Assembly (NCBI GenBank): GCA_903813345.2 | Contig: CAIIXF020000007.1 | Coordinates: 1,309,730-1,373,729, forward strand | DNA: 64,000 nt | Reading direction: 5' to 3' | Origin: Owenia fusiformis | Taxonomy: Eukaryota > Annelida > Polychaeta > Sabellida > Oweniidae | Part shown: one piece after another, positions 44,845 through 59,449 of the stretch | Layout: every line of letters begins with the position of its first letter | Numbering within the stretch: position 1 is the first letter of the stretch | Position numbers and translations under genes: made by a program | Notes under the pieces: model-generated | Told to the model about the DNA's origin: nothing | The model's input: only the letters and a program-made list of their open reading frames with translations | The model's database searches: none

Positions 44845-46374
44845 AAGGTCATTGTGGGGTCATGGGTTGGTCATTGTGGGATTATAGGTTGGTCATTGTG
44901 GGATTATGGGTTGGCCATTGTGGGATTATAGGTTGGTCATTGTGGGATTATAGATTGGTCATTGTGGGATTACGGGTTGGTCATTGTGAGATTATAGGTT
45001 GGTCATTGTGGGGTTATGGGTTGGTCATTGTGAGATTATAGGTTGGTCATTGTGGGATTATGGGTTGGTCATTGTGGGATTATAGGTTGGTCATTGTGGG
45101 ATTATAGATTGGTCATTGTGGGATTATGGGTTGGTCATTGTGATATTATAGGTTGGTCATTGTGGGATTATGGGTTGGTAATCGTGGGATTATGGGTTGA
45201 TCATTGTGGGATTATAGATTGGTCATCGTGGGATTATAGGTTGGTCATTGTGGGATTATAGATTGGTCATTGTGGGATTATAGGTTGGCCATTGTGGGAT
45301 TATGGGTTGGTCATTGTGGGATTATAGGTTGGTCATTGTGGGAGTATGGGTTGGTCATTGTGGGATTATAGGTTGGTCATTGTGGGATTATGGGTTGGTC
45401 ATTGTGGGGTTATGGGTTGGTCATTGTGGGATTATAGGTTGGTCATCGTGGGATTATGGGTTGGTCATTGTGGGATTATAGGTTGGTCATTGTGGGATTA
45501 TAGATTGGTCATTGTGGGATTATGGGTTGGTCATTGTGAGATTAAAGGTTGGTCATTGTTGGATTATGGGTTGGTCATTGTGGGATTATGGGTTGGTCAT
45601 TGTGGGATTATAGATTGGTCATCGTGGGATTATAGGTTGGTCATTGTGGGATTATAGATTGGTCATTGTGGGATTATAGGTTGGTCATTGTGGGATTATG
45701 GGTTGGCCATTGTGGGATTATAGGTTGGTCATTGTGGGATTATGGGTTGGTCATTGTGGGATTATGGGTTGGTCATTGTGGGATTATAGATTGGTCATTG
45801 TGGGATTATAGATTGGTCATCGGGGTATTATGGGTTGGTCATTGTGGGACTATAGATTGGTCATTGTCTGATTATAGGTTGGTCATTGTGGGATTATGGG
45901 TTGGTCATTGTGGGATTATAGGTTGGTCATTGTGGGATTATGGGTTGGTCATTGTGGGATTATAGGCTAGTCATTGTGGGATTATGGGTTGGTCATTGTG
46001 GGATTATGGGTTGGACATTGTGGGATTATAGATTGGTCATCCCGGGATTATAGGTTGGTCATTGTGGGATTATAGATTGGTCATTGTGGGATTATAGGTT
46101 AGCCTATTGTGGGATTATGGGTTGGTCATTGTGGGATTATAGGTTGGTCATTGTGGGATTATAGATTGATCATTGTGGGATTATAGGTTGGTCATTGTGG
46201 GATAATGGGTTGGTCATTGTGGGATTTTAGGTTGGTCATTGTGGGATTATAGGTTGGTCATTGTGGGATTATAGATTGGTCACGTTGGGATTATAGGTTG
46301 GTCATTGTGGGATTATAGATTGGTCATTGTGGGATTATAGGTTGGTCATTGTTGGCTTATAGGTTGGTCATTGT
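44845..46374 (+). repeat. 22-bp minisatellite, about 70 copies
   Basis: The consensus is GGTTGGTCATTGTGGGATTA followed by TA. Variation is concentrated at fixed positions (TATAGG or TATGGG, GGTTGG or GATTGG). Since 22 is not a multiple of 3, the long frames here reflect the lack of stops in all three phases, not coding. Confidence 0.95.
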
Positions 46375-49300
46375 ATAATATTTCGCTAAATGTGGAAATG
46401 AAACAATACTTAGGTAAACGTATAGTTTTGCGCTCAGACCCAAGAAAGGCCTTTGTATTTGGTGATCAAAGTAGTTTTCGTGTGACCGTGCATGAGACTT
46501 CATACACCAAGAGTAATTTACACATTGCATTAGATTAGTTGATGTTGCTTTCAAAATCCATTAACAAATTACAAAAAATGTGGTTGAAATGTTTGTTATT
46601 GTACTGTCTACAAACGTTTCGAGGATTTGTTGAGTGATTGTATTAAAATCCCTGTAAGCTTCATAGGTATTGTTTCGATCCCCCAATTCATATGGGAAGT
46701 ATATGCTTTGTAACCGTTGAAACGGACGTGACGGGAATACCTTTATTGCTATTTTAATCAAGTTGATTGTACCTTTGTTATGGTGACCCATACTGTTTCA
46801 CAAACGCTTTGCTGCAAGTTAATGTTACCAAGTTAATGCCTGTTTGCATCATCTACAAGTTCTAAGAAGTTCAAATCTGACTTAGATTTGAGATTTGACC
46901 TTCAATGACCTTCTCAAGGTAAAAAAGTCAAAAGGTATTTTTCAAATTTCTTCCAATTTCTGACCAATTTCTTTCCAAAATCATCTGCAAGTTCTTTACT
47001 TAGAATCGAAGGAGATGTTAAGAAACATTATCAAAGCGAATCAATAATGGACGATTCTGCACAGTTTTGAACACGAGAATTTTTCTCAACTGACTCAATG
47101 ATCCCATTCTCATTAGCATTTAATTAGCAATTTTGGTTCTTGCCCCATGCCGACATCTTGTCACGTAATATTCTCCCCTGTCTATGAGAGTGTATCACGA
47201 CTGAGACATCATGAGATAAATAATTCAAAAGTGATTCTATTGTTTAATTTATTGTAACAATATCGGAGATTGATTGTCATTTCAATCCAATGGCACATGT
47301 TACCCTTAAGCTTACATGTTAAATAATTGTATACATTTTCTGTCACTGTCGCAAAACCCTGAAATACGCCAGGGGCTTTGTCTGAACAGAGAAATATTTC
47401 AAATGAATGAGAAGCTAGCGAAGCGCCGTTCGCAACTACAAATCAAAAATGTCAGTAGTTCACAAATATCGCTTTCCGTGGAAAGGTTGATTGAAATTTC
47501 CATCGAGTTGAGTAATTTCAGTTTTTGTAATATTTTAAGTTCAAGCCTTTCCGTAATTCTAACAAACAACATGCTATCCAGCCAGATGGAAATATATTTT
47601 AATAAAATCTTAACATTGTCATGAAATCTCAATTCTGTTAATCCAACACCAGAAAATGTTTACCAAATATTGAGTTAACTAAATAAGATAATTGTAATTA
47701 CCGTTGCTATGACAACAAGGTGTACATACATAGTTACTATATAAACAAAATAAAAAAATATATCAGAAGTGTTTCATACATGACAAGTATTAAGTTAGAC
47801 CAAGCTCACGTAATGCTTCATATTTTTGCTAAGTTCCTTAGAAACCTGAATAACTAATAACAAGCCTATATAGTAATATTACGCTTCTAAATTATAGAAA
47901 ATTTAATAACGCTAGACAGAAGCGACGTGTAAGTTGAAATTGATATGAGCATTCCGAGGGAAAATTTCGTTTCTACATCTTGTAATCTCCATATTCTGGA
48001 CAAATTGAAATTTTGATACGATTTATCACTTGCATCTAATCTCTCGGGCATTATCTGAGTCTGAATTAAACACCCCAACCTCAAACTGAGTTATGACGAT
48101 CGGTGAAGCGTTAGAACCTTTTCTGTAGAATCTACATTTTAGCTCCTATCTCTAATTCTTCCATTTTAGTTTTATTTGTCTGGTTTGTTGAAGTAGTCGG
48201 CTTTCAAAAGGATGAGTTCTTAATGTTGGGCTACAAGAATCAGTGGGTTGCATATTTTGGTCGTTAATCTTCTTTTCAATATTTCGTTTTGGGGAATCAT
48301 CTGCTGTTGATTGATGGTTGCAATAGTTTAGCTTGAGATATCCAATGAATATCAGACCATGTGAGAATTATTTATCAACATCGACGGCTATGTCTTCTGC
48401 AAGTGACTTGTGATTGGCCATTACATTTTCTAATTATCTACTTGACATCAATGTAGTCTATAAATACTCAAAATGGGACATTTAGAAGGGAAATCAATTC
48501 TTCATGATCACTAAGCGACTGGGACATTTGGATTGTGAAGTCATTTGTATTCGCAAGTTACAAACAGTTTTCAAAGAAGAAACGTGTATACTACTTGAAT
48601 GTTTGTATTTTGCCAACTGTTGGCTAAAATCTGGTGTTTCTGTATAGCAGGTATAGATATGGATGGTATTGTTGTACAATGTGGCTCCAAATATTCCACT
48701 GCATGTTATTGAATTACGGGCACGGATGGGTGCCTAACTTCTCAACGTCATCTATTCTTTAAACATAGATATACACCATTGGTCATCTGGATTTCGAGTA
48801 TAGTTAAACCGATTCGAAGTTCGAATAGACCCATTCTAATCAGCATTCGGTTCTTCGAGTAAATACATCCCATTTACGTTTTTATGTTCCTACGCGCATA
48901 TACGTCATCATTACGTCATCGGCTGTTCAAGCAACATTCACTGCTTTCAGATATTTTTTCATTGAGACACACTTGACACGCTGATAAGTAAGTATGTCTT
49001 ATTACATAATCGTGGGATATCACAGCCTTCTCTCAGTTTCCTTCTAGAACCATTCTTGTGCATAGCAGAGATGGTCTGAGTATCAGAATGGTCTTATTAG
49101 GCCCATCACTGAAAAGTATTGCAAAGTTTATTCTGAATATAGCTGATTGATTGTGTGTACCTTAAAAGTACATTTACTTATTTGCTCCGGGATAAGTGGA
49201 GTGAGCTCAATAATTTCGTCTTCAAATTAATTGATATGATATGATCTGACGGCAAATAAGTTTGGTAATGAGAGACATCCATGCTTACCGAGCGAAATGA

Positions 49301-49985
49301 CATATGAATAATCCAGGATCGTTTAACCTATTACATTTTTATTTCAATAACTTAGAATTATTACTCTGTGGTCGTCACATCAAGTAAGTGTCTCTAAGTG
49401 GAATATGATTTCTCAATGCTTCGGGATTAGTATCTGAAAGACCTATGTTAATTCTCCCATTTAATCTTGGTAATGAGGTTTGACATAAGCGATCTACTTG
49501 CACATAGGTTTCAATTGCCCTCAAAGCGATGTATTATGTTTTCTAGAAAAAATACCCTATTGGAAAATGAATTGATTTTGGTTTAAATGGAGATGAAGAA
49601 AAGCTTATCGAGAACATCCTGCTATGTACTGATGGACAACTTAAAGAAACTTAACCAACCATTACAAAGAAAAACTTAAGTCGCGGAGTGATTTTTGGAA
49701 AAAATATAAAGGATTTGAGATTTAAATTGATTTGATAATTTTAATGAATTAATTCATGGGGAATTAAAAATGTTGCTAACTACAAACATCCCGAATTTGT
49801 TGCTTCAGATAAACCGATCTGTTGAATTTTGTAAAATCATGCAATTTAAGAGCAGATTGGAAACGGTTAAATAAATGGCAATGAACGGAATTTTGAATAT
49901 TAAAGTGAGATGATAGGATTTAATTTTGGGATACCCTTTTTGGAACTTTCAGCAATTATCAGAACAATAATTAGTCAAGGAACCA
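46375..49985. other. No gene seen
   Basis: AT-rich sequence with many short open frames, none with family resemblance or convincing splice context. Confidence 0.35.
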
Positions 49986-49989
49986 CAAC

Positions 49990-52275
49990 AGTCACATCTG
50001 AACTTGAAAAGAGCACATTCATTAACATTAACATCTTAACTTGAACATAGTATATTTACATATTGACTTGAAAAGAGCATATTAATCGGCAGAGTAACAT
50101 CTAAACTTGAAAAGAGCACATTCATTAACGTTAACATTCTTAACTTGAACATAGTATATTTACATATTGACTTGAAAAGAGCATATTAATCGGCAGAGTA
50201 ACATCTAAACTTGAAAAGAGCACATTCATTAACATTAACTTCTTAACTTGAACATAGTATATTCACATATTGACTTGAAAGAGCATATTAATCGGCAGAG
50301 TAACATCTAAACTTGAAAAGAGCACATTCATTAACATTAACATCTTAACTTGAACATAGTATATTTACATATTGACTTGAAAAGAGCATATTAATCGGCA
50401 GAGTAACATCTAAACTTGAAGAGCACATTCATTAACATTAACATCTTAACTTGAACATAGTATATTTACATATTGACTTGAAAAGAGCATATTAATCGGC
50501 AGAGTAACATCTAAACTTGAAAAGAGCACATTCATTAACATTAACATCTTAACTTGAACATAGTATATTTACATATTGACTTGAAAAGAGCATATTAATC
50601 GGCAGAGTAACATCTAAACTTGAAAAGAGCACATTCATTAACGTTAACATTCTTAACTTGAACATAGTATATTTACATATTGACTTGAAAAGAGCATATT
50701 AATCGGCAGAGTAACATCTAAACTTGAAAAGAGCACATTCATTAACATTAACTTCTTAACTTGAACATAGTATATTTACATATTGACTTGAAAGAGCATA
50801 TTAATCGGCAGAGTAACATCTAAACTTGAAAAGAGCACATTCATTAACATTAACATCTTAACTTGAACATAGTATATTTACATATTGACTTGAAAAGAGC
50901 ATATTAATCGGCAGAGTAACATCTAAACTTGAAAAGGGCACATTCATTAACATTAACATCTTAACTTGAACATAGTATATTTACATATTGACTTGAAAAG
51001 AGCATATTAATCGGCAGAGTAACATCTAAACTTGAAAAGAGCACATTCATTAACATTAACATCTTTACTTGAACATAGTATATTTACATATTGACTTGAA
51101 AAGAGCATATTAATCGGCAGAGTAACATCTAAACTTGAAAAGAGCACATTCATTAACATTAACATCTTAACTTGAACATAGTATATTTACATATTGACTT
51201 GAAAAGAGCATATTAATCGGCAGAGTAACATCTAAACTTGAAAAGGGCACATTCATTAACATTAACATCTTAACTTGAACATAGTATATTTACATATTGA
51301 CTTGAAAAGAGCATATTAATCGGCAGAGTAACATCTAAACTTGAAAAGAGCACATTCATTAACATTAACATCTTAACTTGAACATAGTATATTTACATAT
51401 TGACTTGAAAAGAGCATATTAATCGGCAGAGTAACATCTAAACTTGAAAAGAGCATATCAATCGGCAGAGTAACATCTAAACTTGAAAAGGGCACATTCA
51501 TTAACATTAACATCTTAACTTGAACATAGTATTTGACTTGAAAAGAGCATATTAATCGGTAGAGTAACATCTAAACTTGAAAAGAGCACATTCATTAACA
51601 TTAACATCTTAACTTGAACATAGTATATTTACATATTGACTTGAAAGAGCATATTAATCGGCAGAGTAACATCTAAACTTGAAAAGAGCACATTCATTAA
51701 CATTAACATCTTAACTTGAACATAGTATATTTACATATTGACTTGAAAGAGCATATTAATCGGCAGAGTAACATCTAAACTTGAAAAGAGCACATTCGTT
51801 AACATTAACATCTTAACTTGAACATAGTATATTTACATATTGACTTGAAAGAGCATATTAATCGGCAGAGTAACATCTAAACTTGAAAAGAGCACATTCA
51901 TTAACATTCAGCATCTTAACTTGAACATAGTATATTTACATATTGACTTGAAAATAGCATATTAATCGGCAGAGTAACATCTTAACTTGAAAAGAGCATA
52001 TTAATCGGCAGAGTAACATCTAAACTTGAAAATAGCACATTCATTAACATTAACATCTTAACTTGAACATAGTATATTTACATATTGACTTGAAAGAGCA
52101 TATTTATCGGCAGAGTAACATCTTAACTTGAAAAGAGCATATTAATCGGCGGAGTAACATTTTAACTTGAACATAGTAAATGAATCGACAAAGTAACATT
52201 TTAACTTGAATATAACATCTTGATCGGCAGAATAACATTTTGATTTGAACGGAACATAGCACGTTAATCGACAGA
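49990..52275 (+). repeat. 103-bp satellite, about 22 copies
   Basis: The unit contains GAGCACATTCATTAACATTA, ACTTGAACATAGTATATTTA and GCATATTAATCGGCAGAGTA blocks. Copies are nearly identical in the middle, with single-base length changes. They decay toward 52100-52275, where shortened units (about 40 bases) appear. ACTTGAAAAGAGC occurs twice per unit, so the unit is itself composite. Confidence 0.95.
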
Positions 52276-55135
52276 GTAACATTTTTGTCTACTTAACACA
52301 TTCATATACCATAAATCAGTCATATGTCTAAAGAACTCTTTAAGATGTGGGATTTATTTATTTAGCGAAGCGTGATCAGCAAGATCTGGCGATGAGAATT
52401 AATTTGGTTCTTAGTTGGTCTTACCTACTTCTCTATATTATTTATCTACCGTGAGAAAAGTAAACGAATGGACTCATGATTCTACATGCTTATTTCTTGT
52501 TCGATAAAGGAAACTAAGGAATATTATGTTTGTTCCCGTGGTATTCATTTTCACTTTGAGGGACTCGTCTTCTATTGACAAAGGGATAAATTAGTTAATG
52601 CATATTTGAACAGAGACTCTGAAACTTCATTTTTGCTGAATATATTAATACAACATTGCAATTTTGCCGCATTGTGTATGCAGATTCAATTTATACCCAT
52701 TTATAAACAAGAAATTGCATTGCTTGCGGCTATCCTCATAACCAATAGTCTTTCACCTTCAAGTTATACTGTTTTTTCAGTCCATAGGTACAAATAAATG
52801 TATTAACATCAGCAAATTATGTCATCGGTGACATCAGGGCCAAATCATACATAACATTGCTTGAACGAATGCTCAAAGAGACTTCTGCACGAGATCTCAT
52901 CAGTTTTAAAACCTGGTGCGCTGCCGAATAATAAACTATCAAGGTACTAATGTGTATGATCAACCACGATAATTTTGTAATTGCCAATCAGTTTTCGCCA
53001 TTGAAATCGCTCACATTCGAAGTAAATCGTTGTTACTAACTCTAAAAGTACATTGGTGCAAAAAACATTACTGATCTACCATTACTGATCTGTTACCCTG
53101 CGTGCAGAGTCTAGTTAAACTACAGACGAAGCTCTCTTTTAAGAAGTGAAGTCAAACGAATGCAAAGGGTACTGATCTGTCTGAGTCCACCTAGATCAAT
53201 CTTACCCTTTTTACAGTGAACATATGGATATTGAAACTTTTTCCATTTAAAGGCCATAGTTTACCTTCTTCTAATGCCACTATATCGTGGCCTTCGTCCA
53301 TAGATAAATCCCTGCATGTTTTTATTGCTGTATACGAGTCATATCGTAATCATATCAAAATTGTTTTGCCATTTTTCCACATCACAATTTGAATTGCGAG
53401 TTTCGGTCTTACCCCACCAAAAATTTCAAAACACGCATGAAGTGATCAATGTATTAGTTCACATCTTCTGGATCGCTAACTTAGAATTTACAGCCAGTTA
53501 CTAATGTAATACAATAACGACATTTCGTCCTGTTTTGGAATATCGCCATTTTTCTTGGAGCCGTTTATTTTAATTTTAGACGAAATCCTGACGAAATCAT
53601 GCAATATCTCATCAAGGAGCCCAGCCAGTTCCATTTCAATTCATGATTTATTCATCTGGCGATTTTTAACATATTTAATAAATTTATAACATGACGGCCA
53701 GCCTTTTTTCAAATGGTTCACGACAAGAGGAAATTGATGTGACCTATATATTTTGGAAATGAAAATAGATACAAGTTGTGGCCTAATTTCTAGATCAGGT
53801 ACCACATACGTAGATTCCCTTTAGAACTGAAGTTAAATATCGCTAGCACGGGAACGATAGACTTCAGATGACAGACGTATCTAACTACAGAGGGTTTGCC
53901 TACTTCCGGTTGTACTCACGAAAATACTCTACATACATCGTCAGTATGTTTTCGCTCTAATTCAATTTAAAATATGCTTACTACACAATTTAGAATTGTA
54001 CGCTATTGTTTTCTCTACGAGACATATACGTGTTGTTCAATACATAACAAAATTCGACTTGTTTGGAAAGACGTTACAGGAAGAGACGTTTTACCGAAAT
54101 GCTATTTATCGCATGGATGTACTGATTCGAATCATATGATCCGCATTTGGGAAAAGAATACCCATATGAATTGTAACCTTTATACTGCTTGGAACCTTAC
54201 GACACATAGTAATCGCAAAGTGAAATTGACTTAACTTCAATAAAGTTGACTACACTTCATAGAACTCAGTAGCATCCATAATTAACTAAAATACACGCGA
54301 AGTACAATTGTTGTTCTGTCGGTGGGACTTTCGATTTATTCTATTTTATTTATTTTTTGTTTGCAGCCACGTTGACCAATGGACCAATTGATTCTCTATC
54401 TACACCTCCTATAAAGGCCGTCTTAGGTATGTTGGTCTCAGGAATACCCAAGTTATGAATTTAGGCAGGGCAATACTGAATCAAGGACGACTACAGTTAT
54501 ATCCTTCCATTGCTATTTCAATTCAATTCATACGTTAAGAAGTGAAATACCCTTGAACCAAGGATGTAGCATACAAGACAAGAGACACTTTAAAGGCACT
54601 AGAATTGTTGGTCAAATCGAAAAGTGTGTCATTTTACAGAACGTCTAATTTTTACATATCTTAAGTATGGCCTGGAAATCAACAAGAAAACATCTTTTTG
54701 CACATTCTATTAACTACTTTGCTTGATGTGACTGAAATGTACAAATGCGCATGCATACATTTATTTTCATATTGTGATCCACCGTGACTACTCATGTTGG
54801 CGAAAAAATAACCAAAAGTACTTGACAGTACTTGCTCAGAGATTTAAGGCTATCGAGAATTGTAGAAAAGAACATTTCCCATAATTCCCATCATCCTGCA
54901 AGATTGTGTGAATGTTGCGCACAATGGGGTCATGGTAAATAGATTACAATGTGATACTACACATTCATGTTAGATCTTATTTAACAAGCTTCTTCAACCT
55001 AATGAAGACAAATTCGGAAATACTGGGTGATCTTAGATTAGATATTATGAGTTGACCACGATTGTGGTGATAACGGTGAATAACACCAGGGAATATGAAA
55101 ACCCTCATATCAAAATTCATATTCACCAGCTTTAC
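52276..55135. other. No gene seen
   Basis: AT-rich non-coding sequence without supported repeats. Confidence 0.35.
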
Positions 55136-55139
55136 CGTC

Positions 55140-55545
55140 TTTCCTGTCATAATATTCTAATCTAATCGTTTTACTGTCTGCACTTCCATGACATTTTATT
55201 TTTTACTCGTTTAATTCGCCGTTCATTGTATCATTGTATTTCACTCTTTTTATTGTGCTTACTACCATAATATTTTATTGTAGTCCTTTTATTGTCTTCT
55301 CTACCATAATGATTTATTCTACTCGTTTTGTTGTTTCCTACTCTAATGTTTTGTTCTACTTCCCCTACTTTCATATTCTAATTTACTGGTTCCGCTGTTT
55401 ATTTTACCCAGAGATATAAACGTCTCTGTTTTACCATTATATTTTATTCTGCTCATTTGACTGTCCCACCATATTAGTCTATAATACTTGTTTCACTGTT
55501 TTTTCGACCGTTATATTTTATTCCACTTGTTTCTTCAACTATTTA
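55140..55545 (+). repeat. Degenerate 35-45-bp minisatellite
   Basis: Repeated CTACCATAATATTTTATTCT-like and CGTTTTATTGTCT-like words recur about ten times with high divergence. Confidence 0.6.
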
Positions 55546-55549
55546 AGAA

Positions 55550-55700
55550 ATATAGACCGAAGAGCAGGGGTAATATTGTCGAATACACCCCGCAGGGCTA
55601 GGTACCCCAAACGACCGAAGAGAGTGAGGGGTTCGAAAGCTTTTGTGCCTAGCCCCAAGGGGTGTATTCGACAATATTACACCTGCTCTGAGGTCTATAT
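55550..55700. repeat. 151-bp palindromic MITE
   Basis: The arms ATATAGACC, AGCAGGGGTAATATTGTCGA, ATACACCCC and GGGCTAGG are mirrored on the right, ending at 55700. The loop is about 40 bases. The design (short inward palindrome) resembles 32401-32541, but the sequence differs. Confidence 0.75.
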
Positions 55701-57554
55701 TACGATTCGAACATGAAAACTCACCAAAATGTTTCGAATATTCATTATGGTTCGCCATTACTACGGCCCGCCGTTATGACGTCACACATTACACGTATTA
55801 CAAGGGGTTTTGTTCGCGAATATACCCCGGGTGAAATGTTGACTTTGTTTACAGTTTATAGAAGGCGTGGATACAGTCATGTTCGAATATGTTTTATTCT
55901 CTACTTGATGATGTATTCTCTTATACCATCATTTATCACTGCATACCATATTTCTAAAAGAAGTCACTGTGATTATCAGTTTTTTCATTTATACCTTTGT
56001 TCGACAGAAATCTCGTAAGAGGAACTTGTAATTAAATTTGAATCCTTTAGAATGAAATGTAAGTATACATGTATAGTACATGTAGAATTGATTAGCTGAA
56101 CACTGGATTGAAAAAAGGACCTGTGATACAATAAACTGAAGGGTTAATAGGTTCCTAACCAATGATTTCAGAGTTATGAGACGGTACACGAACAAATCAA
56201 CAATGATAAATCGGAATCAACATCCAGGATGGCATGCTAACGATATATATCGGAATCCCAAAGCTAGCATTAAACACTATTGATGACCTCGCTATTTCTA
56301 GGGTTAGTCATATTTTATAAAACATATAATGTCCAACATCTCTAAATGCGAGGAAATGGCTTAATCCCTCGTTCATCTTCACTATACATCTTCAGCTATA
56401 GGTCAGCAATGTGAGGATCATGGCTGGTCAGTAGGTGAGTGGAAATTAATGAGACATTAATGATGTCTGCAGCAGACAGTAAATTGATTACATAGACATT
56501 AGTTCATGGCTAAGTAATATTTCTAAAATAAAAGTGCATTCCTGCAGAATGTCTACATATGCATCATATGTATTCTAGAGTCATGCAGTACACTACCATT
56601 AGATGAGTAGCTAGATCTCATAAAGCTAATCTTGGTACCATTGGAAAGCTTTACATGTGCAATAAACATGCTCGATGACTAAAAAACTTCGGAATTGGTG
56701 AGAACATTCTTTAAAATGCTGGTTTCCATAGTAACCGCATATATATTGACTGCACGTCCCGTCACTCTGCCTTCAATGACGCTTTGACGTCCATCAACTG
56801 TCATTGAATAAAAACGATATTTAATGATTGTTTATGAGATAATGAGGTTTCGTTTACAGAATGAAGTCGTGGACAATGTTTTTGTATTTCGCTCGGATCC
56901 CTTTTTATAGTTTTCTCCCATGCTCAAATGGGACTGGTGATGAGCTGAATCTATCAACGAAACACTACATTAAATCTTTGAGAACAGTATTGCAGTCTAC
57001 TCAGTTTGTCATACAATAAACGTTTATTGAATAAGAGGAATTTATCACTTTCTTTGAATTTATAAATGATCTACATGTTGCTAGTACCTTATAAAGTTGA
57101 ATCCAAAAGTATCCACTTTACCACGCAGTTATTTAAGTTTTTAAGATAAAAATATTTGTAGAGCTAGAAAAAAGTATTTGTATGTCATGACTAAACTTAC
57201 CTGTCAGGGCTATGAATGCATTGGTAAGTCATATAGTATTGCTTCAAATCGGGAGATTGTGTATGGTGTCATGAATAGACAATTGCCTAAATATGAATGA
57301 ATCTGACACTGAGTGATAGCTGAATTCATTAATCTTTCTATATCTCCATGTTTTGTCTCCTGAGGACACAGCAATCGGAGCAAATACTATTACTTTTGTC
57401 ATTCACAATAAAGTATTAATTTATAACAAGCGACACAATACACATGCATTAATAATAGGATAAGGTAAACGCGATTTGATCGCCTATCGCCAAGAGTCAT
57501 CATTGCTCTAGATATGATCTTACCAAGGAACAGTATAGAGTAATAGAGGGATTA
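55701..57554. other. No gene seen
   Basis: Non-coding AT-rich sequence. Confidence 0.35.
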
Positions 57555-57856
57555 TCATTGTGTGGGCATAAGTGGCAATTTTGGCAGTTTAATAGAATCT
57601 TCGTTTAAAAATTGGCATCCTGTCAAACAGTCCAGTTTGAAGGGGTTATCAATGGCATAAATAGTAAGGCCATGAACAACGCCTGTTTTAACACAAATAT
57701 TGGCATCCAGATGAGCAAGGCTGTTTAACTTGTTGCTATACTCATTAATACAACCATAACCAATTCTGGCACTATGTACGCTACTAACAATTGTGATCCA
57801 ATACGTGATTAATCTGCAGTGATATGCTATGATCGCAAAATGCAGTACAGCGGTTC
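57555..57856 (-). CDS. Possible terminal exon, unrecognised
   Basis: On the minus strand a good acceptor (TTGTTGTTTTCAG) ends at 57857, and an open frame of about 100 codons runs to a stop at 57555. The peptide has a hydrophobic start (AVLHFAIIAYH) and several Cys (GYGCINEYS, DANICVKTG, LDCLTGCQF). I do not recognise it, and no partner exon is visible. It may be chance. Confidence 0.2.
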
Positions 57857-57869
57857 CTGAAAACAACAA

Positions 57870-58528
57870 CTGTTAATCTTTTTACAGCACAGGCCCTGTA
57901 AATCAATAAATGAGATATAAGGCTTTGAAATATTCGATACAAAAAAGAAATGAAGTTACTGTTGTCTGTTTATCCTTATAAAATTTGATATACTAGCCCG
58001 ACTAAAACGACTACTACCATCTATTCATAGATCAAGCGAGTCTACCATTACAAGCAAGTATTTTACAATGTGCCTGGGTGGATATAGCTTATGAAAGAAG
58101 CAATGGAATGTACATGTTAAATCCGGACAAAACTGTACACAAGACAATTTTTAATGTTGATTCAATATCCCATTGTGATTAGCTTCCTCATCGATCAAAA
58201 ATAAGGTATCACCATTACAAAGCACATTTCTCAATTATTCCGGTTATTAGACCTAATGATTCCATTCCTATAATCTTAGGTGTATATTTGGATTATTGTT
58301 TAAGCTATGATTAGGTAGTTATAGAGACTGAAGCATAACTATGGATAATTGTGTTTAAAGTAGCCCAGTATCCAACTCTAAACCTAAAGACCCACAAATG
58401 TTTAGCCAAAAATATGCGATTTTCAGTTTATATCCTTATTATACAATACTTTAATTTGTTAAAACTCCATTTTCTGTAAATTATTATTGACTTAAAAATG
58501 ACTTGGCTAATTGACTTCGCGGCAAGTT
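57870..58528. other. No gene seen
   Basis: Non-coding AT-rich sequence. Confidence 0.35.
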
Positions 58529-58842
58529 AAAGGCAGAATCTGATCTATAGGGGGTGACAAAATTACAAGCAACATGTATGATTGACCTACCAATCTATTC
58601 CTCACAATATCAAATACAATATCTCCCAAAAGATTCACAGTATGTTATAAATTGGTGAAGTTATTAATGATTAAAAGTGAAAAATGTTTAAATTCTCCCA
58701 AATAGTGAGAATGGTAACCATTCTTATAGAAAAATAATACATTATTGTAAAATTCTTTAGTTTTCCTGGAATAAAGTATGCACTTTTGTGATTTTTAGAA
58801 AATAAACATGACGGAATGACATGAGCCAAAAATATTCTAAAA
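58529..58842 (-). repeat. Dispersed copy of the core at 36186-36515
   Basis: Inverted and diverged relative to 36186-36515. Shared words are GACAAAATTACAAGCAACAT, CAAATACAATATCTCC and GAATGGTAACCATTCTTAT. Confidence 0.65.
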
Positions 58843-59449
58843 TTGAAATATCTTTTTGTGTAGCCTGCTCACTATATCTGATTCTCTCTTTAAAATTTAA
58901 AATGATGCATACGATTGGTTTACAATGCGTTTTTTTTCGTTCAGCAAAGGTTTATACCAAACTTCACATTGATGTTTGATATCAATATTGTAAGTAAAAG
59001 GTCATTTTGTCTGTTGTTTTTTTAATATCATATGGTGTACTCTTATATTGGTGTGCTTTTCAGAGTTGGGCCAATTCAATAAATGAGAAAACATAAAAAG
59101 ACACATTTGAGAAACACAATTAAGGACCCTATTTATATATTTAAAATGTCTTCCGTCACATGTTGATTTTTATGATGCAGTTCATTGATATTTTGTCTTG
59201 ATTGAGCAATAATTGAGACTTATTATATCTCTCATTTCTTTGGAATTGATTAAAGGATAAGGTGCAGACACACCGTCGTCATCATTTGAACACTGCAATA
59301 ATATTACTTACAACAATTTATTAAAAATAGTTTAGAAATAGACCTACTTCAACTAATGAGCAGTGGAGCCAAACAGAAAAAACTATTTTTCTAACAAAAA
59401 GTCCAACGTTTACGCTAAGTTCCTCTTACAAAGAAAATATGACTTATTT
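58843..59449. other. No gene seen
   Basis: Non-coding AT-rich sequence. Confidence 0.35.

Noticed and set aside
44838-45965. Long frames through the 22-bp array (GWSLWDYRLVIVGL-type peptides)
   Set aside because: They are a by-product of a repeat unit lacking stops. All three phases stay open and there is no start context or splice site.
49990-52275. CRISPR-like regular array
   Set aside because: Whole units are repeated with no unique spacers, and the context is animal DNA.
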